This document shows positions 1 through 7,708 of a DNA stretch of 33,028 nucleotides, piece after piece (position 1 is the stretch's first letter; the number at the start of each line of letters is the position of its first letter). The notes below the pieces were generated by a model. The model saw nothing but the letters and a program-made list of their open reading frames with translations. It made no database searches and was not told the DNA's origin. Location of the stretch: NCBI GenBank assembly GCA_029941865.1, contig JAPYTO010000050.1:1-33028 (forward strand), in the 5' to 3' direction. This DNA is from Fuerstiella sp. (GTDB taxonomy: Bacteria; Planctomycetota; Planctomycetia; Planctomycetales; Planctomycetaceae). The translations under genes were made by a program, and so were the position numbers.

Positions 1-13
1 CGTTATCCCAAAG

Positions 14-86
14 TGCTCCCAGAAGGACTTGAACCTTCAACCTACTGATTAAGAGTCAGTTGCTCTACCAATTGAGCTATAGGAGC
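14..86 (-). tRNA. tRNA-Lys, anticodon CTT
   Basis: Read on the minus strand this folds into a complete cloverleaf of 73 nt. The acceptor stem GCTCCTA pairs with TGGGAGC, with one G-T pair. The D stem is GCTC/GAGC, the anticodon stem ACTGA/TCAGT with loop CTCTTAA, and the T stem GAAGG/CCTTC with loop TTCAAGT. The anticodon CTT reads AAG (lysine). The discriminator base is A and the 3' CCA is not encoded, since the next bases are CTT. Confidence 0.96.
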
Positions 87-897
87 TGAGGTGATAAAAC
101 AGGGGTTTTCCGTCATCTATGGGTATCGGCGAGACAACTGATGATACCGTTTGGTATCTGCAATCGTGATTCACAACCCCGAGAAACGGAGACCCTGTCG
201 GTCAACGAGGGCGGATGATAACAAGAAATCCAAGCCTGATAAGTCGCACGGCGAGTTTCCTTTGTTTGCTCATCCAAATGGACAGTGGGCCGAGAAAATA
301 AAGGGCAAACCAAGATGTTTTGGCAAGTGAGCCGATGCCGGTGCGGCACTCAGGCCCAGGCTTGGCCAGATTGATGACCACCGGGCAGGCAGAGAGTCGC
401 GACAGAATCCTCGGTGGTTGTCGGAATTCTTTTGACAGACCTGCTTTGAGTCATGGTCTGAAGATCTGCGTAGCAGTGATCCGTTTCGTCCGGGAAGTGC
501 AGGGGCAGGTGATGGACAAACGTGGAGCAACTGTCAGCGATGCTAGCAAAACGCGAGACGGCCTTCCTGTGTTTCTTGTGGCAATGATTCATTATCAGTG
601 ACTGAAAGGCCGGACGTAGATGGCCACAAAAAACGCTAAGAGACACAAAAAGTACCGCGGAAGAGGTCGTAATGTCGGAGACGGAATTGTCGCGGTTCCC
701 AAAATCCCTCGCACACGCTTCGGGTTGCCATATCTGACAGTCTGATTCACTGACTGCCCCTGAACTGGCCGCAGAGTGTCAGAGCGCTGGCACAATCGTA
801 TAATGATCGCGGACTGACAGTCTGGCTGAAGGGGAACACCGGATGCCCGGTGACGACGCCACGCGGCGTGCCTACGATGTGCAACGAATGAGCCTCT
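87..897. other. Gene-poor stretch without a recognisable gene
   Basis: Only short overlapping open frames on both strands are present, and none has a recognisable domain, a signal sequence or a credible ribosome-binding site. A TATAAT sequence at 799-804 could be a -10 box for the transporter that starts at 898, but no convincing -35 hexamer lies at the right distance. I see no hairpin repeat of the kinds found later in the window. Confidence 0.5.
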
Positions 898-2592
898 ATG
901 AGCGCGACGGGACCAGCATCCAATTCGACAGACGGACCTCGACTGCCTCGTACACCGATCGATTGGCTTCGCGTCTTCGGTCCGGGTGCCATCATCGCTT
1001 CGCTTACGATCGGAACAGGCGAGCTGATTTTTTCGACTCGCGGCGGCGCGCTATTCGGTTACCACATTCTGTTCGTCTTTGTGATCATTTCCCTGCTGAA
1101 GTGGGGGCTGGTGATTTCGACAAGTCGGCACATGATTCTGACCGGAGTCCATCCCTATGAGCGGATGATCGATCTGCCTGGTCCCCGCGGCTGGCTGCCG
1201 ATCGCGCTGTTACTGATGATGACCGTCTGCATGCCGATCTGGATCAGCTTTCATTCCGGAGTGCTGGGCAATCTGATGTCATGGCTGACTGACACGCGTG
1301 ATGTGTTCAACGGCGGCATGGATTATCTCTGGGGCGCCGCGATTCTGATTGGTGTCATGATTCTGACAGCTGCTGGGGGTTACACGGTTCTGGAACGAAT
1401 TCAGCTGTTCGTCGTGACGGCACTGGTCGTCTGCGCCGCGCTGACTTTGATCCTGTACCAGCCCGACTGGCTGCAGCTGATTCTGGGCGTCGTGCCTCAA
1501 CCGCTGTCGTATCCGGAATGGCTGCCGGAAAAGTATCCGGAAATCGCCAGGCATTCGGTCTGGGTAGAGACCACCCGTTACGTTGGTGTGATCGGTGGCG
1601 CGGGTTTCGATTATCTGGCGTATACATCGTGGCTCAGAGAAAAGAGCTGGGGCGTCCTGCCCGGAAGAGCAACGTCTGTGCAACTGGAACAGATCGCGGC
1701 AGATCCGAATCACGAAGTGCGGAAGTGGATCAACGCACCGTTGGTCGACTGTGCCATCAGTTTCGCTTTGGTGATGGCATTCAGCGCAGTGTTTGTTGCA
1801 TCGGGAGCGATGATTCTGGGTCCGGAAGAAATCGTGCCCGAGGAGAACAACCTGCTGAACCTGCAGGCCCGCTTTGTCACTGGAATTCATCCGCTGTTGC
1901 TGCCGCTGTACGCAAGCGGTGCGTTCCTGACAATGCTGGGGACGTTGTACGGGACGATCGAAATTGCCTGTGCGATTGCAGACGAGATTGTGCGATCCTT
2001 CTTCTCCGAATGGACTGACCGGCGAGCTAGACGATTGCGGCGCGGTGTGCTGTGCTGGTGCGCACCGCTGGCACTGTGCATTCTTGGGTGGCTGTTTATG
2101 CGGCAGTCAGATCCCGTTGAACGTCCGCAGGCACAGTTGACGGCGGCGACAGTTTCTCAGGACTCAGGTTCATCAGTCGCAGCGAGTAAATCGGAATCCG
2201 GCAGGCAAGGGGACAAGTCCGTGCGGAAGAACAAGCCGCGTCTGCTGCTGGCGATCCTCACGCCGGTCAATCTGTTCACGGGCGTCCTTGCCTGTGGCCT
2301 GGTCTGCTTTGTCGTGATCTGGATGGATCGCCGCTGGCTTCCTCCTCAACTTCAGCCGCCCATATGGCTGACCGCGATGAATGTCGTTTCTGCAACAGTC
2401 TTCTTCGGACTGGGTATTAAGGGATACTGGGACAACGAAAATCGCATCATCGTCGTCAGCTGTATGGTCGGCATCTTCGTAGTCGCCATGATTGCAGCTG
2501 CGGTGGCTGGTCCCCGACTACTGGCACTGCAGTCTCATCCGACGTCAGAAAAAGGAGATCAGGAACCATCACCCCGTCATCACGTACAGTGA
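898..2592 (+). CDS. Nramp-like membrane transporter with altered metal-site motifs
   Basis: A 564-residue inner-membrane protein with about eleven hydrophobic segments that aligns with the Nramp (SLC11) fold. The family hallmark GPG opening TM1 is at residues 28-30. Eight residues later, where classical Nramp has DPGN, this protein has GTGE (39-42). In the TM6 position the sequence VGVIGGAG is followed by FDY (237-239) instead of MPH. The residues that bind Mn2+/Fe2+ in classical members are therefore missing, so the substrate cannot be assumed to be a divalent metal. A charged, low-complexity loop (about 398-450) separates the last membrane helices. No strong ribosome-binding site precedes the ATG. 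The gene stands alone and converges on the DUF1501 gene, separated by a hairpin at 2616-2634. Membership of the Nramp superfamily is fairly sure; the transported ion is unknown. Confidence 0.8.
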   Translation: MSATGPASNSTDGPRLPRTPIDWLRVFGPGAIIASLTIGTGELIFSTRGGALFGYHILFVFVIISLLKWGLVISTSRHMILTGVHPYERMIDLPGPRGWLPIALLLMMTVCMPIWISFHSGVLGNLMSWLTDTRDVFNGGMDYLWGAAILIGVMILTAAGGYTVLERIQLFVVTALVVCAALTLILYQPDWLQLILGVVPQPLSYPEWLPEKYPEIARHSVWVETTRYVGVIGGAGFDYLAYTSWLREKSWGVLPGRATSVQLEQIAADPNHEVRKWINAPLVDCAISFALVMAFSAVFVASGAMILGPEEIVPEENNLLNLQARFVTGIHPLLLPLYASGAFLTMLGTLYGTIEIACAIADEIVRSFFSEWTDRRARRLRRGVLCWCAPLALCILGWLFMRQSDPVERPQAQLTAATVSQDSGSSVAASKSESGRQGDKSVRKNKPRLLLAILTPVNLFTGVLACGLVCFVVIWMDRRWLPPQLQPPIWLTAMNVVSATVFFGLGIKGYWDNENRIIVVSCMVGIFVVAMIAAAVAGPRLLALQSHPTSEKGDQEPSPRHHVQ

Positions 2593-2615
2593 GTCGATGT
2601 CAGGTCGTACTGGGT

Positions 2616-2634
2616 CTGATTGTCGGACAATCAG
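2616..2634. terminator. Hairpin between convergent genes, possible bidirectional terminator
   Basis: A perfect 8-bp stem, CTGATTGT / ACAATCAG, with a CGG loop sits in the 64-bp gap between the stop codons of the plus-strand transporter (2592) and the minus-strand DUF1501 gene (2657). There is no T-run on either side, so classical Rho-independent termination is not certain. Position and stem quality are the evidence. Confidence 0.5.
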
Positions 2635-2656
2635 GAAACGCCTACGGGGAGTTTGA

Positions 2657-4066
2657 TCAACCGCGAACCAGTCGGTGGGCCAGGTTATTCAGGCCGCCGA
2701 CATCCGTCAGACGATGGTCGCGTCCCTCGAAATAGTAACTCAGATCTTCATGATCAATGCCCAACAGACCCAGCATCGTGGCGTGCAGGTCGTTGACGTG
2801 TATCCTGTCTTCCACAGCGTTGAACCCAAAGTCGTCGGTGGCTCCAATCGACCTGCCACCGACGGTGCCGCCGCCAGCCAGCCACGCGCTGAAGCCATAC
2901 GGATGATGGTCGCGTCCGTTGGATCCCTGGCAAATCGGCGTCCGGCCGAATTCCCCGACCCACACCAGCAGAGTGCTGTCCAGTAGTCCTCGCTGTGCAA
3001 GATCCGTGATGAGACCGGCGATCGGCTGATCAATCTTTTTTGCCTGGGCTGCGTGGTTGCCTTTGCAGTCGCCGTGAGCATCCCAGCCGCCGGAAATCAG
3101 CTGCACGTAGCGCACGCCTCGTTCCACCATGCGTCGTGACATCAGACACATTTTCCCGAACCGCGCTGACGGACCGTCTTCGACGCCGTACAGCTGACGG
3201 GTTTCCTGCGTTTCACTGGACAGGTCGATCAGTTCCGGAGCCGCTGTCTGCATGCGGTAGGCCAGTTCGTAGTTCGAAATCCGCGCATCCAGTCGGCTGT
3301 CTCCTGGCCGCGTTTCACGATATCTGCGGTTCCATGAGCTGATCTGATCGAGAAGTATTCGCTGTTCTCTACCCGTCAGGTCGGCGTGGCGCTGCAGGTT
3401 CTGAATCGGCACTCCTTCAGCCCGCATGGTCGTGCCCTGATACACGGCCGGCAGAAATCCGGACGTATACATGGACGCACCGTTGCGGAAAATGCTGTCG
3501 GTCATCGCGATGTAGGACGGCAGATTGTCGCTTTCGCAACCCAGACCGTAGGTGACCCACGCTCCGATGCTGGGATGGCCCAGCAGACTGGTGCCGGAGT
3601 GCATCATGATCATCGCAGAACCATGGATGAACAATTCGTGATGCATCGATTTTATGATCGTCAGCCTGTCGGCGTGCTGACTCAGATGAGGAAACAAGCT
3701 TGAGATCTCCTGACCGTTCTGGCCGTACTTCGCAAAGGAAAACTGAGGAGCCATGACCTTCGCATCAGCCGTGTTGATTTGAGCGAGGTCGAAATCGCGA
3801 AGACTGTCCGGCAGCAGTTGCCCGTCGTGTTTCCGCAGCATCGGCTTATTGTCGAACGTCTCCAGATGGCTTGGTCCTCCCTGCATAAACAGAAAGATCA
3901 CGCTTTTAGCCGTGCCCGGCAGATGTGGCGGCAGCGGGGCCAGCGGATTCTGCGAACCTTGCTGGGCAGCTCGGGATTCTGCCGTCAGCATGTCTCCCAG
4001 CGCGAGGGCGCCGAACCCGTTGCCGGCGCTGAACAGTAGATCGCGACGGGTCGGATAAAGTGTCAT
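2657..4066 (-). CDS. DUF1501 family secreted protein
   Basis: A 469-residue DUF1501 protein, a family greatly expanded in Planctomycetota and related in fold to the alkaline phosphatase/sulfatase superfamily. The N-terminus carries the twin-arginine-like sequence TRRDLLFSAGNGFGALALGDML, which suggests Tat export. Family landmarks are FLFMQGGPSHLETFD, GSAMIMMHSG, LISGGWDAHG, VGEFGRTP and GRDHHPYGFS. The open frame extends 36 codons further upstream, but ATG 4066 is preferred because AGGAG (4074-4078) lies 7 nt before it. It follows the DUF1549/DUF1553 gene by 91 bp on the same strand, the usual Planctomycetota pairing, and is probably co-transcribed. The biochemical role of this family is not established. 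A role with the partner in breaking down surface or extracellular polymers is only a guess. Confidence 0.93.
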   Translation of the reverse strand: MTLYPTRRDLLFSAGNGFGALALGDMLTAESRAAQQGSQNPLAPLPPHLPGTAKSVIFLFMQGGPSHLETFDNKPMLRKHDGQLLPDSLRDFDLAQINTADAKVMAPQFSFAKYGQNGQEISSLFPHLSQHADRLTIIKSMHHELFIHGSAMIMMHSGTSLLGHPSIGAWVTYGLGCESDNLPSYIAMTDSIFRNGASMYTSGFLPAVYQGTTMRAEGVPIQNLQRHADLTGREQRILLDQISSWNRRYRETRPGDSRLDARISNYELAYRMQTAAPELIDLSSETQETRQLYGVEDGPSARFGKMCLMSRRMVERGVRYVQLISGGWDAHGDCKGNHAAQAKKIDQPIAGLITDLAQRGLLDSTLLVWVGEFGRTPICQGSNGRDHHPYGFSAWLAGGGTVGGRSIGATDDFGFNAVEDRIHVNDLHATMLGLLGIDHEDLSYYFEGRDHRLTDVGGLNNLAHRLVRG

Positions 4067-4073
4067 CCGGCGA

Positions 4074-4078
4074 CTCCT
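4074..4078 (-). promoter_or_regulatory. Ribosome-binding site that fixes the DUF1501 start
   Basis: AGGAG on the minus strand, 7 nt upstream of ATG 4066. It argues against the longer upstream start at 4174, whose extra residues look nothing like an export signal. Confidence 0.75.
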
Positions 4079-4157
4079 GTTCGTTGAGGCGTGCGCGACA
4101 CAATCAGCGGTGAGTCTGTGTCGGAGCTCACGTCTGATGTGGTCTGTTTTCGATAAT

Positions 4158-6368
4158 TCAGTCGACAAATGCAAACTCCGAGAGGTTGAACAGGGCCAGG
4201 CAGAGTTTGGTGAGCGCCTGTGCTGTGGCCGGCGGAACGGACTTCAGGCTCTCCGGAGGTTCGTGCAGTGGAGTGGGATTCTGTTTCTCCAGTTCTTCGA
4301 GCAGTCGGACAGCCGACGTGAATTCGTCCTGCCTGGCCGGACGGCTGAGTGCGATTCGCCATGCGCGAACGATCTGAGCAGTTCGATCAGCGCCGGCTTC
4401 CCTGACCACTCGACCGGCCATGTGCATCGCCTGGCGAAAGACGGAATTATTATTCAGTCCCCACAGAGCCTGCGGCGCGACTGTCGTGACATCGCGCACC
4501 GGACAGCTCTGTGAGGTGATCGGCGCATCGAACACCTCGAACATCGGAAACTTAAAGTTCCGGCGCACCAGAATGTAGATGCCACGGCGTGAATGCTGAG
4601 CCGGATCGGCCGAGACCACCCAATGCCACTGCTCGCGCAAAGATGCGATTTCGTCGGCGGCGAGTGGAGGCACAACGGGAGGACCTCCCATCGCCAGATT
4701 GATAGTCCCGGCGGCTGAGTGAACATTGTCCCACAGCGCTTCGGCTTCCAGTCGGCGGCGATTCATCCGCCACAACAGTCGGTTGTCGAAGTCTTCGGCC
4801 AGATGCCGCTCGGTCCCGAACTGACTGCTTCGGCGGTACACGGACGAATTCATGATAAGTCGATGCAGGTTCTTGATCTTCCAGCCGTCCGCAACAAAAC
4901 CAGTTGCCAGCCAGTCGAGCAATTCCGGATGGGACGGCGGCTGCCCCATCACTCCAAAGTCGTTCGGTGTCTCGACAATTCCGCGTCCGAAGTGCCAGTG
5001 CCAGATTCGATTGACGATGACTCGTCCAGTCAGCGGGTGATCTTTGCGAGTCAACCAGAGAGCGAACTGTTTGCGGGCGGCGTACGGGTCCGGCAGCGCG
5101 GGAGACGTTGCAGTTGCCTCCGCCAGTGACACCGGGAGGGCCGCGCGCAGTTGATGCTGCGGGTGGTGAAGCTCGCCACGATCAAGCAGATGAACCGGCT
5201 TGATCAATGCCGGATGCTCGCGCCCGAGTACACTGGCTGTCGGAATGTGCATCAGCCCATCGTACGGGATCGTTCCCTGTCCGGCCGTGGCCGTCGGCAA
5301 CGCCAGCACGGACTGCCCGATGGCCGCCAGGAGTTCCTGTTTTGCAGCCTGCTGCTCCGGTGAGAGCGGTTTCCCCTGAGTCTCAGCTTCAAACAGACGA
5401 TAGCGTGTGCGCGCTTCCTGGACCGCAACGACTCGTGGATAGGCCTGTCGCCAGTCGGCTTCGCCCATCGAATTCCACAGCGGCAGTTCCGTTTCGCGGG
5501 CGTCCGCAAAGATTGCCTGCAGCGAGAAGTAATCGTCCTGGGTGAACGGGTCAAACTTGTGATCATGACATCGTGCGCACGCCAGCGTCACTCCCATAAA
5601 GGCCGACGCAGTGGTATCGGCCCAGTCCGTCAATCTCTCGTAGGCCAGCCGCCTGGCGTCGAGGGCGGATTCATGAATCCGCGGACCGAGCGCGTAGAAC
5701 CCTGTTCCGATGCGAGCTTCCAGATGACGCTTCTTCTGATCGGAGACGATGTAAACTCGCCGCGGGTCAAGATCCAGATTGTTCGGCCAGAGTTCGTCGC
5801 CCGCGATCTGCTCCTGTACGAAAATGTCGTACGGCTTGTCATTATTGAAACTGTTGACGACGTAATCGCGATAGCGCCAGGCGTTGCGGTAATAGATGTC
5901 GGTTTCATAGCCGCCACTGTCCGCATAGCGGGCGACGTCCAGCCAGTGCCGCCCCCACCGCTCGCCGTAGTGTTTCGATGCCAGCAGCGAATCAATCAAC
6001 CGTGACCATGCGTCGGCGGATTCATCCTGCAGAAAAGCGTCCACCTGTTCGGGAGTCGGAGGCAGACCCAGCAGGTCAAAACAGGCTCGGCGCACAAGCG
6101 TCAGACGATCAGCTGCCGGTGCCGGTTCCAGCCCCGCCTCTTCCAGACTCTGCAACACAAACTGGTCGATCGGGTTACGGACTCGCGCGGAATGCTTTAG
6201 CGACGTCGTCGCTGGTGGAGCAGGGCGGGTGAGTTTTTGAAATGACCAATGGACCACCGCGTCGTCAGCGTCGGTGACGGAAGTCAGCCAACAGACCAGC
6301 GCCACCGCAAGGCATCCGCGCACAACCAGCATCGTTGGCTTCAGAGAGATTACCACGCCACAGCACAT
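4158..6368 (-). CDS. Secreted DUF1549/DUF1553 protein with a CxxCH motif
   Basis: A 736-residue exported protein with the two-part architecture typical of Planctomycetota. After a signal sequence (about 1-35) comes DUF1549 (about 66-275), including [25 protein letters not shown] and the motif [11 protein letters not shown] (264-274), whose CxxCH could bind heme c. DUF1553 (about 430-690) includes [13 protein letters not shown] and the FDAP segment. Many relatives carry an extra N-terminal cytochrome-like PSCyt1 domain, which is absent here. The start at 6368 is supported by GGGAGGG (6376-6382) 7 nt upstream; an internal ATG at 6332 has no such site. The DUF1501 gene lies 91 bp downstream on the same strand. 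The enzymatic role of the pair is undetermined. Heme binding is inferred from the motif alone. Confidence 0.93.
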   Translation of the reverse strand: MCCGVVISLKPTMLVVRGCLAVALVCWLTSVTDADDAVVHWSFQKLTRPAPPATTSLKHSARVRNPIDQFVLQSLEEAGLEPAPAADRLTLVRRACFDLLGLPPTPEQVDAFLQDESADAWSRLIDSLLASKHYGERWGRHWLDVARYADSGGYETDIYYRNAWRYRDYVVNSFNNDKPYDIFVQEQIAGDELWPNNLDLDPRRVYIVSDQKKRHLEARIGTGFYALGPRIHESALDARRLAYERLTDWADTTASAFMGVTLACARCHDHKFDPFTQDDYFSLQAIFADARETELPLWNSMGEADWRQAYPRVVAVQEARTRYRLFEAETQGKPLSPEQQAAKQELLAAIGQSVLALPTATAGQGTIPYDGLMHIPTASVLGREHPALIKPVHLLDRGELHHPQHQLRAALPVSLAEATATSPALPDPYAARKQFALWLTRKDHPLTGRVIVNRIWHWHFGRGIVETPNDFGVMGQPPSHPELLDWLATGFVADGWKIKNLHRLIMNSSVYRRSSQFGTERHLAEDFDNRLLWRMNRRRLEAEALWDNVHSAAGTINLAMGGPPVVPPLAADEIASLREQWHWVVSADPAQHSRRGIYILVRRNFKFPMFEVFDAPITSQSCPVRDVTTVAPQALWGLNNNSVFRQAMHMAGRVVREAGADRTAQIVRAWRIALSRPARQDEFTSAVRLLEELEKQNPTPLHEPPESLKSVPPATAQALTKLCLALFNLSEFAFVD

Positions 6369-6375
6369 GAAAGGT

Positions 6376-6382
6376 CCCTCCC
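6376..6382 (-). promoter_or_regulatory. Ribosome-binding site of the DUF1549/DUF1553 gene
   Basis: GGGAGGG on the minus strand, 7 nt before ATG 6368. It selects this start over the ATG 12 codons later. Confidence 0.65.
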
Positions 6383-6548
6383 AATGTCACCGTTGGTTGA
6401 ACTGATTTTACTCTCACGCAGTGCTCTTGTGCAGCGGCATGAGCACTGACGAGCCGTTCTGCGCCGATTTTCACGGAGAACACCCTTTTCATGAGTCAAC
6501 AGTATCGACCAGAATCCGTGTTTCAGGCGGCGTAGCGCTGCCTTTCGT

Positions 6549-6611
6549 AGGGCCGGTTCCCACCGGCCAGGCGCTTGACTGTCGCTCAATCGGCCGGTGG
6601 GAACCGGCCCT
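6549..6611. repeat. Inverted repeat pair, REP/BIME-like
   Basis: Two perfect 20-bp inverted arms (6549-6568 and 6592-6611) flank a 23-nt spacer. Each arm is itself nearly palindromic (GGCCGGT-TCCC-ACCGGCC). The left arm is headed by GTAG (6547-6550), the tetranucleotide that marks REP sequences recognised by RAYT transposases; the right end reads CTGC, a decayed CTAC. Confidence 0.8.
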
Positions 6612-6669
6612 GCCGCTGACTTCGGTGAAGCCCCGTCTACAGCAGTTTTCAAGATCACGCGGTCGTTCT

Positions 6670-6731
6670 GTAGCGGGATTCGCCCGGAATTTCGGCAGTG
6701 ACAGGTCGAAAGCCCTGGCGGCTTCCGCTAC
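6670..6731. repeat. GTAG...CTAC inverted hairpin pair, REP/BIME-like
   Basis: The element begins with GTAG (6670-6673) and ends with CTAC (6728-6731). The 25-nt left end and the reverse complement of the 25-nt right end agree at 19 positions, and each can form its own small hairpin. It lies 18 bp past the stop codon of the hydroxylase-like gene, a usual location for REP pairs. Confidence 0.7.
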
Positions 6732-6749
6732 GACGAAAAGTAAAATTCC

Positions 6750-7628
6750 CTACGCGGCCTGGCCTCCACCCTCAGACTCACTTTCGGTGGCATCAGGGTC
6801 AGAAGCACAGGAGTCTTCGGCCAGCGGAGTCTTCATCATGCCAGCAATTGTCTGCCAGCGCTCGTCGGCAAGCTCATCGAGCCCGAATTCGATGGCGTTC
6901 ACGTCTGTGCTCTTTCGAAATGTCCGGGCCATTCGGTCCCAGATGGATAATACAACCGAATAGTTCGAATCCGTTTCCGGCTGCCACCGCGAATGATGAA
7001 CTTTATGCATGTCAGGCGTAACGATCAGCCAGCGGAAGACTCTGTCCATCCGTCCAATGCTGATGTTGGCATGATGAAAATGAGTCATCGCAACGACCGC
7101 CATTTCATAGATCACGATCTGCCAGACACTCAGCCCGAGCAGCGGAATTAACGTCAATCGTAGTCCGGCGGAAATCATGTGTTCGCCAACATGAAATCGA
7201 GTCGCGGTCGTGACGTCCATCTTCAGGTCACTGTGATGCATCCGGTGAAATCGCCACAGCAGTGGTATCTGGTGATTCAGTCTGTGCCAGAAGTACATCC
7301 AGCCATCCAGCACGATCAACCCGGCGACGAATCTGACCGTTGCGTATTGATCGTTCAATTGAAGTAATCCGAAATTGTTTTCTACCGTCCAGTTTGCCAC
7401 GAACACAGTCGCTGTTCCGAACAACGCGCCGGTGACGATGGCGTTGAAGAGGGCAATTGACAGATTGTGCAACGCGTGTCGTCCACGCTGCTGCGACCAG
7501 TCAAACAGCGGGCGCAGGGTCTCCCATGACCACAGCCCGACCAGCATCAGGATCGGCAGCATCAGCCGCGTGCTGACGAGCATAGATAGTCGCTCTGATT
7601 GGTCACCAGGAATTAAGTCAAACATCAT
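6750..7628 (-). CDS. Fatty acid hydroxylase / sterol desaturase family membrane protein
   Basis: A 292-residue integral membrane di-iron protein of the fatty acid hydroxylase superfamily. The histidine clusters that ligate the iron pair are intact: HRLNH (115-119), HRMHH (128-132), a middle HFHH (183-186) and HKVHH (208-212). The first membrane helices are at about 20-38, 55-80 and 98-117. Relatives hydroxylate or desaturate lipids, sterols or carotenoids using O2, and the substrate here cannot be read from sequence. Starts are possible at GTG 7634, ATG 7628 and ATG 7625, none with a clear ribosome-binding site. The ATG at 7628 is chosen by codon preference. The C-terminal tail (about 255-292) is acidic and low-complexity. 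It lies 80 bp downstream of the metallopeptidase-ThuA gene on the same strand and may share its transcript. Confidence 0.9.
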   Translation of the reverse strand: MMFDLIPGDQSERLSMLVSTRLMLPILMLVGLWSWETLRPLFDWSQQRGRHALHNLSIALFNAIVTGALFGTATVFVANWTVENNFGLLQLNDQYATVRFVAGLIVLDGWMYFWHRLNHQIPLLWRFHRMHHSDLKMDVTTATRFHVGEHMISAGLRLTLIPLLGLSVWQIVIYEMAVVAMTHFHHANISIGRMDRVFRWLIVTPDMHKVHHSRWQPETDSNYSVVLSIWDRMARTFRKSTDVNAIEFGLDELADERWQTIAGMMKTPLAEDSCASDPDATESESEGGGQAA

Positions 7629-7708
7629 CCGCACGATTCAGGTCTTCAGCGATGGTCGCCGCGTGCACGTCCAGTCGGCGCAACAGTTCCTTCACCCGCT
7701 AAACGGCA

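Larger units (their letters stand above)
6369..6749. other. Intergenic stretch with two inverted hairpin elements
   Basis: This gap separates the 5' end of the DUF1549/DUF1553 gene from the 3' end of the fatty-acid-hydroxylase-like gene. It holds two inverted-pair elements (6549-6611 and 6670-6731) described separately. The upstream ~170 bp presumably include the promoter of the DUF1549/DUF1553 and DUF1501 genes, but I see no clear -35/-10 pair. Confidence 0.7.

Noticed and set aside
799-804. TATAAT as the promoter -10 box of the Nramp-like gene
   Set aside because: No acceptable -35 hexamer at 16-18 bp spacing, so it is mentioned only as a possibility and not listed as a promoter.
1279-1890. 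A 203-codon minus-strand frame inside the Nramp-like gene, and a 214-codon one at 12165-12809 inside the second sulfatase
   Set aside because: Both are mirror frames of well-supported genes and contain no recognisable fold.
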